Source of the DNA: Streptomyces cynarae
Lineage (GTDB): Bacteria > Actinomycetota > Actinomycetes > Streptomycetales > Streptomycetaceae
Direction of reading: 5' to 3'
NCBI RefSeq assembly: GCF_025642135.1
Contig: NZ_CP106793.1
Coordinates: forward strand, 7,160,001 to 7,224,000
Length of the DNA: 64,000 nucleotides
The position numbers and the translations under genes were made by a program. The notes under the pieces are model-generated. The model did not search any database, had not been told where the DNA came from, and saw only the letters and a list, made by a program, of their open reading frames with translations. Position 1 is the stretch's first letter, and each line of letters starts with the position of its first letter. Positions 24,788 to 33,405 of this stretch are shown one piece after another.

Positions 24788-26503
24788 ATGAGTCGTACGA
24801 GAACATCGTTACTGGCCGCCCTCGCCCTCGTCGCAGGTGCGACCGGCACCGCGGTCGTCGCCACCCCCGCGCACGCCGCCGTCCCCTGCACCGTCGACTA
24901 CAAGGTGCAGAACCAGTGGGACACCGGATTCACCGCCGCCGTAATCGTCACCAACAACTCGACCGCCAAGTCGAGTTGGTCGGTGAAGTGGTCGTACGCA
25001 GGCAACCAGAAAGTCACCAGCGGCTGGAACGCGCAGATCAGCCAGAGTGGGGCCGCCGTCACCGCCGCCAACGAGAGCTACAACGGCTCGCTGGCGACCG
25101 GCGGTTCGGTCAGCTTCGGCTTCAACGCCTCCTACAGCGGCACGAACGCGGTCCCGGCGACCTTCACGCTCGACGGGGCCACCTGCAACGTCGACGCGGG
25201 CGGCGGCAACGGCGGGGGAACGGGAGGCGGCAGCGGCGGCGGCTCGGGCAGCCGCGTCGACAACCCGTACGCGGGCGCCAAGGTGTACGTGAACCCCGAG
25301 TGGTCCGCGCACGCCGCCGCCGAGCCGGGCGGCACCCGCGTCTCCAACCAGCCCACCGGCGTCTGGCTCGACCGCATCGCCGCGATCAACGGCGTGAACG
25401 GCGGCATGGGCCTGCGCGCGCACCTCGACGAGGCGCTGAAGCAGAAGGGCAGCGGCGAGGAGGTCGTGCAACTCGTCGTCTACGACCTGCCGGGACGGGA
25501 CTGCTCAGCCCTGGCGTCCAACGGCGAGCTGGGCCCGACGGAGATCGACAAGTACAAGACGCAGTTCATCGACCCGATCGCGGCGATCCTCTCCGACCCC
25601 AAGTACGCCTCCCTCAGGATCGTCACCACCGTCGAGCTCGACTCGCTGCCGAACCTGATCACCAACACCGGCAGCCGCGCCACGGCCGTTCCGCAGTGCG
25701 ACACCATGAAGGCCAACGGCAACTACGTGAAGGGCGTCGGCTACGCGCTCGCCAAACTCGGCGCCATCCCGAACGTCTACAACTACGTGGACGCCGGGCA
25801 CCACGGCTGGCTCGGCTGGGACGACAACTTCGCCCCGACGGCCGACCTGCTCAAGCAGGCGGCCACCAGCGAGGGCGCGACGGTCGACGACGTGGCGGGC
25901 TTCATCACCAACACGGCGAACTACAGCGCCCTGAAGGAGGACAACTTCACCATCAACGACACCGTGAACGGCACGTCGGTGCGCCAGTCCAAGTGGGTGG
26001 ACTGGAACCGGTACGTCGACGAGCTGTCGTACGCGCAGGCCTTCCGGGACAAGCTCGTCTCGGTTGGCTTCAACTCGAACATCGGGATGCTGATCGACAC
26101 GTCCCGGAACGGCTGGGGCGGCTCGGCACGGCCCACCGGACCCGGTCCCAGGACGGACGTGGACGCGTACGTCAACGGCGGTCGCTACGACCGGCGCATC
26201 AATACCGGCAACTGGTGCAACCAGGCGGGCGCCGGACTCGGCGAGCGCCCGCAGGCCAATCCGGCCGCCGGTATCGACGCCTACGTGTGGATGAAGCCGC
26301 CGGGGGAGTCCGACGGCTCCAGCTCGGCGATCCCGAACGACGAGGGCAAGGGCTTCGACCGGATGTGCGACCCGACGTACACGGGCAACGCACGGAACAA
26401 CAACAACATGTCGGGCGCCCTGCCGAACGCACCGCTGTCCGGGCACTGGTTCTCGGCCCAGTTCCGGCAGCTCATGCAGAACGCCTACCCGCCTCTGCCG
26501 TGA
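24788..26503 (+). CDS. Secreted GH6 cellobiohydrolase with CBM2
   Basis: The 571-residue precursor has a signal peptide ending AHA (~30), a CBM2 (~32-135, CTVDYKVQNQWDTGFTAAVIVTNN to ATCN), a Gly/Ser linker (~137-156) and a GH6 domain. Family landmarks are VVYDLPGRDCSALASNGEL with the catalytic-loop Asp, NYVDAGHHGWLGW, IDTSRNGWGG and YVWMKPPGESDG. The length and loops fit an exo-acting enzyme working from the non-reducing end, complementing the divergent GH48. The gene follows GH5 in the same operon; GACAGGAACC is a plausible ribosome binding site. Confidence 0.93.
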   Translation: MSRTRTSLLAALALVAGATGTAVVATPAHAAVPCTVDYKVQNQWDTGFTAAVIVTNNSTAKSSWSVKWSYAGNQKVTSGWNAQISQSGAAVTAANESYNGSLATGGSVSFGFNASYSGTNAVPATFTLDGATCNVDAGGGNGGGTGGGSGGGSGSRVDNPYAGAKVYVNPEWSAHAAAEPGGTRVSNQPTGVWLDRIAAINGVNGGMGLRAHLDEALKQKGSGEEVVQLVVYDLPGRDCSALASNGELGPTEIDKYKTQFIDPIAAILSDPKYASLRIVTTVELDSLPNLITNTGSRATAVPQCDTMKANGNYVKGVGYALAKLGAIPNVYNYVDAGHHGWLGWDDNFAPTADLLKQAATSEGATVDDVAGFITNTANYSALKEDNFTINDTVNGTSVRQSKWVDWNRYVDELSYAQAFRDKLVSVGFNSNIGMLIDTSRNGWGGSARPTGPGPRTDVDAYVNGGRYDRRINTGNWCNQAGAGLGERPQANPAAGIDAYVWMKPPGESDGSSSAIPNDEGKGFDRMCDPTYTGNARNNNNMSGALPNAPLSGHWFSAQFRQLMQNAYPPLP

Positions 26504-26520
26504 CGCGATGACGCCCAGGT

Positions 26521-26563
26521 GATCCGCCGGGGTCAGCCCTCCAGGGACAGACCCCGGCGGATC
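26521..26563. terminator. Bidirectional terminator between GH6 and PhyH genes
   Basis: A perfect 13-bp stem, GATCCGCCGGGGT at 26521-26533 with 26551-26563, lies between the two convergent genes. Its right arm overlaps the last codons of the PhyH gene. Confidence 0.75.
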
Positions 26564-27309
26564 GCGGACTCGACCGGTGAGTAGTCGCCGTCCGGCCGCT
26601 GAAGCTCGTAGGGGAGGGCCGGTACCAGTGGCGGCTGGGCCATGAAGCGGGGACGGATGCCGTGGTTCGGTTGGGCCGCGTGCACCAGGAACGGGTGGCA
26701 GAGGTAGACGTCGCCGGGGCTGCCGGTGGCGTGAGCGAGCGGGCGGTGCGCGGAGGCCCCGACGACCTGCGGGGCGATCTCCAGCATGGACACGCCCTCC
26801 TCGCCGTACGGCGCAAGGACGGGCGGGATGTCGAGGTGCGAGCCGACCCGGATGCGGGTGGGCGCGTCCTGCTCGGTCACCTCGGAGAAGAGGAACAGCA
26901 TCAGCAGGGCGCGATCGCGCGAGCGCAGGTTGGTGTGGTACCAGCGGGTCTCGACACCCTCGGGCAGATAACTCCCCTCGATGTGCCAGCCCGCGTCGTC
27001 CGGCTCCTCCCCGTGCGGGAATCGCAGCGGAAAACTGCCGAGGGAGTAGCGGGGCACCCAGCGTCCCTCACCCACCAGCAGGTCGAACGCCTCGTGCAGA
27101 ACCCCGGAGTTGGCCGCTGCCGCGAACGGCCCCTGGGCCATGCCGCCCACCCAGACCACCGGGTCCTTCCAGGTGCCGGGGTCGTCGGGGTCGTAGCCCG
27201 TCTCCTTCCACAGCAGCCGGGCGCAGTCCTCCGCGACCCGCGGCGGAAAAGCGCCCTCGATCTTGACGAATCCGTCCTCGATGAAGCGCTGCACCATCCG
27301 GTCGTCCAT
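26533..27309 (-). CDS. Phytanoyl-CoA dioxygenase (PhyH)-family protein
   Basis: The 258-residue protein fits the PhyH family of Fe(II)/2-oxoglutarate oxygenases: MVQRFIEDGFVKIEGAFPPRVAEDCARLLW at the N-terminus, the metal motif region GWHIEGSYLPEG, and the distal CHPFLVHAAQPNHGIRPRFMAQPPL with the final His and the Arg that holds 2-oxoglutarate. The first motif is H-x-E rather than the usual H-x-D. The substrate is unknown. The ATG at 27309 is preferred over an in-frame upstream ATG. It is divergent from a methyltransferase gene. Confidence 0.82.
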   Translation of the reverse strand: MDDRMVQRFIEDGFVKIEGAFPPRVAEDCARLLWKETGYDPDDPGTWKDPVVWVGGMAQGPFAAAANSGVLHEAFDLLVGEGRWVPRYSLGSFPLRFPHGEEPDDAGWHIEGSYLPEGVETRWYHTNLRSRDRALLMLFLFSEVTEQDAPTRIRVGSHLDIPPVLAPYGEEGVSMLEIAPQVVGASAHRPLAHATGSPGDVYLCHPFLVHAAQPNHGIRPRFMAQPPLVPALPYELQRPDGDYSPVESAIRRGLSLEG

Positions 27310-27432
27310 GGGGCCATCGTCGGCGACCGGTCGGCGGTGGCGCACCCCGTTTTTGCCGTACCGGCAACAGAAGTGGCCCCCTCACGGTGCGTCGGCGCAG
27401 GCTGACGGCACCGAGAAGAGAGGGTGACCACC

Positions 27433-28305
27433 ATGGCGCACGAGCACCACGACCATCACGCGCACGCCGACGTGGACTGGGCCACGATGGCCCCGCTGCT
27501 GGAGTCGCAGGCCGAACTGCTCACCCCCATGTACCGGCGGATCGCGGGCTGGCTGGGAGAGCGCGGTGCCCGGCCGGGGCTGATCGTCGACGCCGGCAGC
27601 GGACCGGGAGCCGTCACTTGCGTCCTCGCCGAGGCCTTCCCCGACGCCCGGGTCGTGGCGGCCGACGGCTCCGAGCCGCTGCTGGAACGCGCCCGTGTGC
27701 GGGCCGCCCGGCTGGGGCTGGCCGACCGCTTCACCACTCTGGCCGGTGAACTCCCGGATGCCCTCGACGAGTTGGAGTACCCGGTGGACCTGCTGTGGGC
27801 GAGTCGCAGCCTGCACCACCTCGGTGACCAGCGCGCGGCACTCGCCGCTTTCGCGGATCGTCTCGCTCCCGGCGGGGTCCTGGCCCTGCTGGAGGGCGGC
27901 CTGCCCCCGCGCTGGCTCCCCCGTGACATCGGCATCGGACGCCCCGGTCTGGAGGCCCGGCTGGACGCGGTGGAGACCGAGCGGTTCACCGTGATGCGCG
28001 AGGAGCTGCCCGGCGCGGTCGCGGAGACCGAGGACTGGGCCGCGCTCATGACCTCCGTCGGGCTGCGCGTACCGGTGACCCGCACCTTCCTGTTCGAGCT
28101 CTCCGCCCCGCTCTCCGACGAGGCCCGCAGCTGTGTCGTCGCCGAGTTCCAGCGCCGTCGCGACAAGCTCGCGGACGGCCTGGACGCGACGGACCGCGCG
28201 ACCCTGGACCGCCTCCTGGACCCGGACGACAAGGCGAGCCTGTACCACCGCCCGGATATCTACGTGCTGCAAGCGCACACCATGCACACGGCCGTCAAGG
28301 CTTGA
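27433..28305 (+). CDS. Class I SAM-dependent methyltransferase
   Basis: About 290 residues with a His-rich N-terminus (HEHHDHHAHADVDW). Motif I is LIVDAGSGPGAVTCVLAEAFPDARVVAADGSEPLLERA, and later motifs are DLLWASRSLHHLGD and RLAPGGVLALLEGG. The C-terminal half, which would set substrate choice, has no family I recognise. The ATG at 27433 has GAGAGGG about 8 nt upstream; an in-frame GTG at 27424 is the alternative. The histidine cluster could bind metal, but this is only an inference. Confidence 0.85.
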   Translation: MAHEHHDHHAHADVDWATMAPLLESQAELLTPMYRRIAGWLGERGARPGLIVDAGSGPGAVTCVLAEAFPDARVVAADGSEPLLERARVRAARLGLADRFTTLAGELPDALDELEYPVDLLWASRSLHHLGDQRAALAAFADRLAPGGVLALLEGGLPPRWLPRDIGIGRPGLEARLDAVETERFTVMREELPGAVAETEDWAALMTSVGLRVPVTRTFLFELSAPLSDEARSCVVAEFQRRRDKLADGLDATDRATLDRLLDPDDKASLYHRPDIYVLQAHTMHTAVKA

Positions 28306-28349
28306 CCTGGAGAGCGCCCCACGACCGATCGGCCGGCCCGACGGGCGTG

Positions 28350-28379
28350 TGCCGGGCGTCCTGTGGCGGGCGCCCGGCA
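28350..28379. terminator. Bidirectional terminator
   Basis: TGCCGGGCG at 28350-28358 pairs with CGCCCGGCA at 28371-28379 between the convergent methyltransferase and chitosanase genes. Confidence 0.65.
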
Positions 28380-28387
28380 TCACGGGC

Positions 28388-29080
28388 TCAGTTGTTCCGA
28401 ATGAACTGCTTGGCCAGCGACTCACCGAGGGACACCGCCGCGCTGTGGCTCTCGATCGGTGACACCTGGGAGTTCTTGAACAGGATGTACGTCACGCCGG
28501 AGTCCGCACCGCCGGTCGCCGGGTCGGGGTCGATGCCGAGCGCCTTCGCGGTGGCGTAGGACGCCTCGCCGATGATCTTCGTGGGGCCGGTGTCGCCGAC
28601 GACCGCGTACTCGACCTTGTTGTTGTAGATCACGGCGACCACGCCGCCGCCCTTGATGCCGGAGCTGGAGTACTTCCAGATGCTGCCGGCGCTCGGCACG
28701 ACGACGTACGGCAGCGAGTCGGCGCGCAGCGGCTTGCCGTCGGACTGGTGGAACGCGGTGTCGTCCTGGAACCAGGGGTCGGTGTCGCCGTTGCACTTGC
28801 CGGTGACCTGGCCGTCGCAGTCGACGTCCATGTCGGCCTTCCAGAACACCGCGCCGTTCTTGCCGCACACGGGGACGGTGGCCGAGGTCTCGTCGTCGGT
28901 CTTGTACTTGCCGTTCGATATCTGCGAACAGGACGTCACCTTGGCGAGGAGGTCGGCCGCGCTGACCGAGCCTTCCTGCGCGTTCCTGGGGGCGGCTCCG
29001 GAGGCGTTCGCGGGGAGCAGGGCGGTGGCGAGGAGTGCGGCGCCGGCGGCCGCGGCGAGGGTCAGTGGTCGAGTGCGCAC
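28388..29080 (-). CDS. Secreted GH75 chitosanase
   Basis: The 230-residue precursor has a signal peptide (LTLAAAAGAALLATALLPANASGA) and a GH75 domain: SAADLLAKVTSCSQISNGKYKTDDETSATVPVCGKNGAVFWKADMDVDCDGQVTGKC, then PWFQDDTAFHQSDGKPLRADSLPYVVVP. The acidic DMDVDCDG and following segments hold the family's catalytic Asp/Glu. It should hydrolyse chitosan outside the cell. The GTG at 29080 follows AAGGG; the longer frame is rejected because the operator-like palindrome lies inside it. Confidence 0.88.
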   Translation of the reverse strand: MRTRPLTLAAAAGAALLATALLPANASGAAPRNAQEGSVSAADLLAKVTSCSQISNGKYKTDDETSATVPVCGKNGAVFWKADMDVDCDGQVTGKCNGDTDPWFQDDTAFHQSDGKPLRADSLPYVVVPSAGSIWKYSSSGIKGGGVVAVIYNNKVEYAVVGDTGPTKIIGEASYATAKALGIDPDPATGGADSGVTYILFKNSQVSPIESHSAAVSLGESLAKQFIRNN

Positions 29081-29097
29081 TGTGGGGTACCCTTCTG

Positions 29098-29114
29098 TTA
29101 GGAAAGTTTCCTTA
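29098..29114. promoter_or_regulatory. Palindrome TTAGGAAAGTTTCCTTA, candidate chitosanase operator
   Basis: The inner 13 nt AGGAAAGTTTCCT are a perfect palindrome and the outer pairs match except one. It lies 17 nt before the GTG of the GH75 gene. Chitosanase genes in actinomycetes are known to carry an upstream palindrome bound by the ROK-family repressor CsnR; this looks like that element, though I cannot verify the exact consensus here. Confidence 0.6.
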
Positions 29115-29197
29115 CCGGGTGCCGTACAAGGTGGACCCGTCTGCATGCGCGCGTCAAGTCCCTGTCTTTCTCGCCCTCAGTGCCCTGGGCGGACAGC

Positions 29198-29239
29198 GAC
29201 GCGCCCCGGAGCCGCCGTCGCGGCGGTCCGGGGCGCGTC
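29198..29239 (-). terminator. Terminator after aldo/keto reductase gene
   Basis: A 13-bp stem, GACGCGCCCCGGA at 29198-29210 with 29227-29239, has further GCCGCC/GGCGG pairing inside. It is 14 nt downstream of the reductase stop. Confidence 0.75.
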
Positions 29240-29252
29240 GTTCAGTCTTCGG

Positions 29253-30089
29253 TCAGCCCATGTCGAACGTGGCCGGGTTCGGGCCGAGGCGGCGATCCTC
29301 GTTCAGCGCGCTGATCGCCGCCATGTCCTCGGTGTCCAGTGAGAAGTCGAAGACCTCGATGTTCTCCCTGATCCGGGCCGGGGTCACGGACTTCGGAATC
29401 ACGATGTTGCCGAGCTGCACGTGCCAACGCAGCACGATCTGGGCCGGGGTGCGGCCGTGCTTCTGTGCGATGGCGACGATCGCCGGCACCTCGAGGAGGC
29501 CCTTGCCCTGGCCGAGCGGCGACCAGGCCTCGGTCGCGATGCCCTGCTCCGCGTGGTACTCACGGGCGGCGTGCTGCTGCAGGTGCGGGTGCAGCTCGAT
29601 CTGGTTGACCGCCGGGATGACGGAGGTGGCCTCGATCAGCGTCTCGAGGTGCTCCGGAAGGAAGTTGGAGACGCCGATCGCCCGGGCGCGGCCGTCCGCG
29701 TGCAGCTTCTCGAAGGCCTTGTACGTCTCGACGAACGTACCCCGGGACGGCAGCGGCCAGTGGATCAGGTACAGGTCCACGTACTCCAGGCCGAGCTTCT
29801 CCAGCGACGTGTCGAAGGCGCGCAGCGTGGCGTCGTACCCGTGGTCGCTGTTCCAGAGCTTGGTGGTGACGAAGAGGTCCTCGCGGGGGATGGCGGACGC
29901 GGCGACAGCCTTTCCGACGCCCTCCTCGTTGCCGTAGATCGCCGCTGTGTCGATGCTGCGGTATCCGGCCTCCAGGGCGGTGGTGACCGCGCTCTCCGCC
30001 TCGGCGTCCGGCACCTGCCAGACGCCGAAGCCCAGCTGGGGCATCTCGACGCCGTTGTTCAGGATGATCGGGGGGACCTTGCTGCTCAC
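29253..30089 (-). CDS. Aldo/keto reductase
   Basis: The 278-residue enzyme has the complete AKR tetrad: Asp and Tyr in YRSIDTAAIYGNEEGVG, Lys in LFVTTKLWNSDHGYD and His in YLIHWPLPSRG. It also has the NADPH-binding region RWHVQLGNIVIPKSVTPARIRENIEVFDF. It resembles the 2,5-diketo-D-gluconate reductase-like group that reduces sugar-derived and other carbonyls. The GTG at 30089 (VSSKVPPIILNNG) is chosen because homologous sequence begins there; the upstream in-frame extension is non-conserved in character. Confidence 0.88.
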   Translation of the reverse strand: MSSKVPPIILNNGVEMPQLGFGVWQVPDAEAESAVTTALEAGYRSIDTAAIYGNEEGVGKAVAASAIPREDLFVTTKLWNSDHGYDATLRAFDTSLEKLGLEYVDLYLIHWPLPSRGTFVETYKAFEKLHADGRARAIGVSNFLPEHLETLIEATSVIPAVNQIELHPHLQQHAAREYHAEQGIATEAWSPLGQGKGLLEVPAIVAIAQKHGRTPAQIVLRWHVQLGNIVIPKSVTPARIRENIEVFDFSLDTEDMAAISALNEDRRLGPNPATFDMG

Positions 30090-30711
30090 GAGCTCTCGAT
30101 CCTTCAGTCGTCGGGTGGTGCTCCTATCGTCAACGATCACCACCTTACGTGCATTCCTCACCGGCGGGTTCCCCGTCGAGTCTCGACGGCAACCGCACAT
30201 TGGCCGGAAATGGATCCGACCTCATCGGTCCGGACCATTGACCGAGTCACGCCGGCCCGCGACTCTGTATCGCGGCACCGAACGCATTGCTGAACTCAGT
30301 GCATACATGTGAACAACGCGCCTGCCTGCCTGGCTCTGCCCGGGCTCCCCGACCCCCCACTCGCTGGAAAGCAGGTACGCACACATGAACGACAAGGCGT
30401 ACAGAGCCTGTCCGCTGGGACAGGGCTCTGCAGAAACATCGGAGGAAAGGGGCCCGGCAGGCCGCCCCTGACTGACCGGGGCGCCAGGGCATGGTGACCC
30501 GCGGAGGGCAACTCCTCGCATGCGCACGGGAGTTGGCCGGTCCGGCTCCCCGGCCGGGAGGCCGCCGAGCCGTACCGCACGCGTACCGCCACCGCATGCG
30601 GACCACGTCACCCGCCCCCTGGCCACCGACGGCCTCCACGGGGCTGGGCGCCTTCCGATCACGAACGAGCAGCTCGGTACGACACATCCCTGCGCAGCGA
30701 GGTGAACAGTC
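30090..30711. other. 622-nt gap without a recognised gene
   Basis: No frame here has both a good start and Streptomyces-like coding character. The region should hold the reductase promoter on its left and the promoter of the Tat-exported protein on its right. A 12-bp stem with one bulge, arms at 30402-30413 and 30418-30430, lies in its middle and could be a terminator or part of a small RNA. Composition is less GC-rich near 30200-30320 than in the flanking genes. Confidence 0.5.
30402..30430. terminator. Stem-loop in the 30.1-30.7 kb gap
   Basis: CAGAGCCTGTCC pairs with GGACAGGGCTCTG around a GCTG loop with one bulged G. No gene end is close by on either strand, so its role is unclear. Confidence 0.4.
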
Positions 30712-31497
30712 ATGAACCCCACCAGAAGAACCCTGCTGAACGCGGCCCTCGGCGGCACGGCGGCCGCGGCGGTCGGTCTGCCGACGGCCACGGCGCGAGC
30801 GGCCTCTTGGCGGTTGAAGTGGTCCCCCTCGGCGAGGGACGACGGCCTCGGCGCCTTCGAGACCGTCGAGGACGACCGCGCGGACTCCCACCCGGCCGGG
30901 CACCCGCACATCTTCGCCACCGGCGACAACTGGCGCTTCAACATGCACACGGTCGACCGCGACACATCGACCGACAGGCAGCGCCAGGAGGTCACCGGGC
31001 TCCGCACGGGCAGCAGCAGTTACCTCAAGTGGACCGAGGGACAGACCTGGCGGATCACGTACTCGATGTACATCCCCGGCTCCCTGAAGGCGACCACCAC
31101 TTTCACCCACATCATGCAGATGAAGCAGCCCGGCACCGGCACCTCCCCGATCGTCGTGCAGTCGCTGCGGCGCGTGAACGGCGTGCAGACCATCGAGCTG
31201 AAGCTGGCGATCGACGACATCCTGGTCGGCCGGACCAACCTGGAGCCGCTGCACGACAAATGGACCGACGTCGACTTCCAGATCAAGGTCGGCGACGGCT
31301 CGTCGGGCTCGGTCCGCTGGATCCTCAAGAGCGGCTCGACCACTGTCATCGACAAGTCGAAGACAGGCGTCGACACCTTCCTCGCCGACCGGGTGCGGCC
31401 CAAGTGGGGCATCTACCGCTCCCTGGGCGACACCTCAGGGTCCCTGCAGGACACCTACCTCCTGATCACCGATCTCCGCGGCTACCAACTGGCTTGA
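30712..31497 (+). CDS. Tat-exported protein of concanavalin/polysaccharide-lyase-like type
   Basis: The 261-residue precursor begins with a twin-arginine signal (NPTRRTLLNAALGGTAAAAVGLPTATARA). The mature part is beta-rich: GLGAFETVEDDRADSHPAGHPHIFATGDNWRFNMHTVDRDTSTDRQRQEVTG, ITYSMYIPGSLKATTTFTHIMQMKQPG and LHDKWTDVDFQIKVGDG. This pattern is like jelly-roll polysaccharide lyases and similar secreted proteins, with Arg/Glu and a His as possible active-site residues. I cannot name the substrate. GAGGTG at 30699-30704 supports the ATG. Confidence 0.7.
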   Translation: MNPTRRTLLNAALGGTAAAAVGLPTATARAASWRLKWSPSARDDGLGAFETVEDDRADSHPAGHPHIFATGDNWRFNMHTVDRDTSTDRQRQEVTGLRTGSSSYLKWTEGQTWRITYSMYIPGSLKATTTFTHIMQMKQPGTGTSPIVVQSLRRVNGVQTIELKLAIDDILVGRTNLEPLHDKWTDVDFQIKVGDGSSGSVRWILKSGSTTVIDKSKTGVDTFLADRVRPKWGIYRSLGDTSGSLQDTYLLITDLRGYQLA

Positions 31498-31578
31498 CGA
31501 GCGGCGGTGGCCTGGAGAACCCCGTCAGAACGATGCGCATCGAGTGCCCGGTCCGAGCGGGAGGGGCGCTGTGCCGGC

Positions 31579-33405
31579 TCAGGTCCGGTACAGGGCCTCG
31601 ACCTCGTTCGCGTACGCGTTCTCGATGGCCTTGCGCTTCAGCTTCAGCGACGGCGTGAGCAGCCCGTGCTCCTCGGTGAACTGGTGGGCGAGGATGCGGA
31701 ACGTACGGATCGACTCGGCCTGTGAGACCAGCGTGTTCGCGGCGACCACCGCGCGCCGCACCTCCGTCTCCAGGTCCGGGTCGCGCACCATCTGGGCCGG
31801 GGACAGCTTCGGCTTGCCCTGCATCTGCAGCCAGTGCTCCACGGCCTCCGAGTCCAGTGTGACGAGCGCGGCGACATAGGGGCGGTCGTTGCCGACGACG
31901 ATGCACTGCGCGACCAGCGGATGGTCCCGTACGCGCTCCTCGAGCAGCCCGGGCGAGACGCTCTTGCCGCCGGAGGTCACCAGGATCTCCTTCTTGCGCC
32001 CCGTGATCGTGAGATAGCCGTCCTCGTCGAGTGAGCCCAGGTCGCCGGTGGCGAGCCAGCCGTCGTGGAGGGTCTGGTCGGTCGCCTTGGGGTTGTTGAG
32101 GTAGCCCTGGAAGACATGGGCGCCGCGCAGCCAGATCTCGCCGTCGTCCGCGATGTGCACGGTGGTGCCGGGGATCGCCTGGCCGACCGTGCCGTAGCGG
32201 GTGCGCTCGGGCGGGTTGGCGGTCGCCGCCGCCGTGGACTCCGTCAACCCGTAGCCCTCGTAGATGTGCACGCCGGCGCCCGCGAAGAACAGGCCGAGCC
32301 GGCGGTCCATCGCCGAGCCGCCGGACATCGCGTGCCGTACCCGGCCGCCCATCGCGGCGCGGATCTTGGAGTAGACGACCTTGTCGAAGAACTGGTGCTG
32401 CATGCGCAGGCCCGCCGACGGGCCGGGGCCGGTGCCCCACGCCTTGGCCTCCATCGCGTCCGCGTACTTCACGGCGACCTCGACCGCCTTCTCGAACGGC
32501 CCGGAGCGGCCCTCCTTCTCGGCCTTGCGGCGGGCCGCGTTGAACACCTTCTCGAAGATGTACGGCACGGCGAGGAAGAACGTCGGTCTGAACGCGGCGA
32601 GATCGGGCAGCAGCGCCGCCGCGTTCAGCTGCGGCTGGTGGCCGAACTTGACCCGGCCGCGGATGGCCGCGACCTCGACCATCCGCCCGAAGACGTGCGC
32701 CAGAGGCAGGAACAGCAGGGTCGCCGCCTCGTCGCCCCGCTTGGAGTGGAACACCGGTTCCCAGCGCTCGATGACCGTGTCGGCCTCGAACATGAAGTTG
32801 CCGTGCGAGAGGACACAGCCCTTGGGGCGGCCGGTGGTGCCGGAGGTGTAGATGACGGTGGCCACCGTCTCCGGGGTGACGGCCTGCCGGTGCCGGTGCA
32901 CCACCTCGTCCTCGATGTGCGCGCCCGCGTCGTACAGCTCCTGCACGGCGCCCACGTCGAGCTGCCACAGCCGGCGCAGCTGCGGCAGCCGGTCGATGAC
33001 CGTGGCGACGGTCATCGCGTGGTCCTCGTGCTCCACCATCGCGGCCACCACCTGCGCGTCGTGCAGCATCCAGAAGACCTGCTCGGCCGACGAGGTGGGA
33101 TAGACGGGGACGACCTGGGCGCCGATCGCCCACAGCGCGAAGTCGAAGAGGGTCCACTCGTAGCGCGTACGGCACATGATCGCGACGCGGTCCCCGAAGC
33201 GGACGCCCTGGGCCAGCAGTCCCTTGGCGAGCGCCATCACCTCGTCGCGGAACTCGGCGGCGGTCACATCGCGCCACCGGCCCTGCTCGTCCTTGCGGCC
33301 GAGGGAGACACGGAGCGGATCTTCCCGGGCATACTCGAAGACGACATCGGCCAGGCCGCCCACCGGCGGCGCCGACGCCAACGGAGGGTTGGTGAACTCG
33401 CGCAA
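31579..33405 (-). CDS. Long-chain fatty acid-CoA ligase (FadD15-like)
   Basis: The 608-residue AMP-forming synthetase has the P-loop VIYTSGTTGRPKGCVLSHGN, FLPLAHVFGRM, HAMSGGSAMDRRLGLFFAGAGVHIYEGYGLTESTAA and the C-terminal TGDLGSLDEDGYLTITGRKKEILVTSGGKSVSPGLLEE hinge region. It activates fatty acids to acyl-CoA. I choose the TTG at 33405 because the family's N-terminal REFT-P motif starts there and GGAGCGGGGA precedes it; an in-frame GTG at 33477 lacks a ribosome binding site. A terminator pair and the promoter separate it from the upstream MFS gene. Confidence 0.88.
   Translation of the reverse strand: MREFTNPPLASAPPVGGLADVVFEYAREDPLRVSLGRKDEQGRWRDVTAAEFRDEVMALAKGLLAQGVRFGDRVAIMCRTRYEWTLFDFALWAIGAQVVPVYPTSSAEQVFWMLHDAQVVAAMVEHEDHAMTVATVIDRLPQLRRLWQLDVGAVQELYDAGAHIEDEVVHRHRQAVTPETVATVIYTSGTTGRPKGCVLSHGNFMFEADTVIERWEPVFHSKRGDEAATLLFLPLAHVFGRMVEVAAIRGRVKFGHQPQLNAAALLPDLAAFRPTFFLAVPYIFEKVFNAARRKAEKEGRSGPFEKAVEVAVKYADAMEAKAWGTGPGPSAGLRMQHQFFDKVVYSKIRAAMGGRVRHAMSGGSAMDRRLGLFFAGAGVHIYEGYGLTESTAAATANPPERTRYGTVGQAIPGTTVHIADDGEIWLRGAHVFQGYLNNPKATDQTLHDGWLATGDLGSLDEDGYLTITGRKKEILVTSGGKSVSPGLLEERVRDHPLVAQCIVVGNDRPYVAALVTLDSEAVEHWLQMQGKPKLSPAQMVRDPDLETEVRRAVVAANTLVSQAESIRTFRILAHQFTEEHGLLTPSLKLKRKAIENAYANEVEALYRT

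Noticed and set aside
30222..31254. Minus-strand frames over the 30.2-31.2 kb region
   Set aside because: No family match, no ribosome binding site, Arg/Gly-rich composition; they are mirrors of the Tat-exported gene and the gap.
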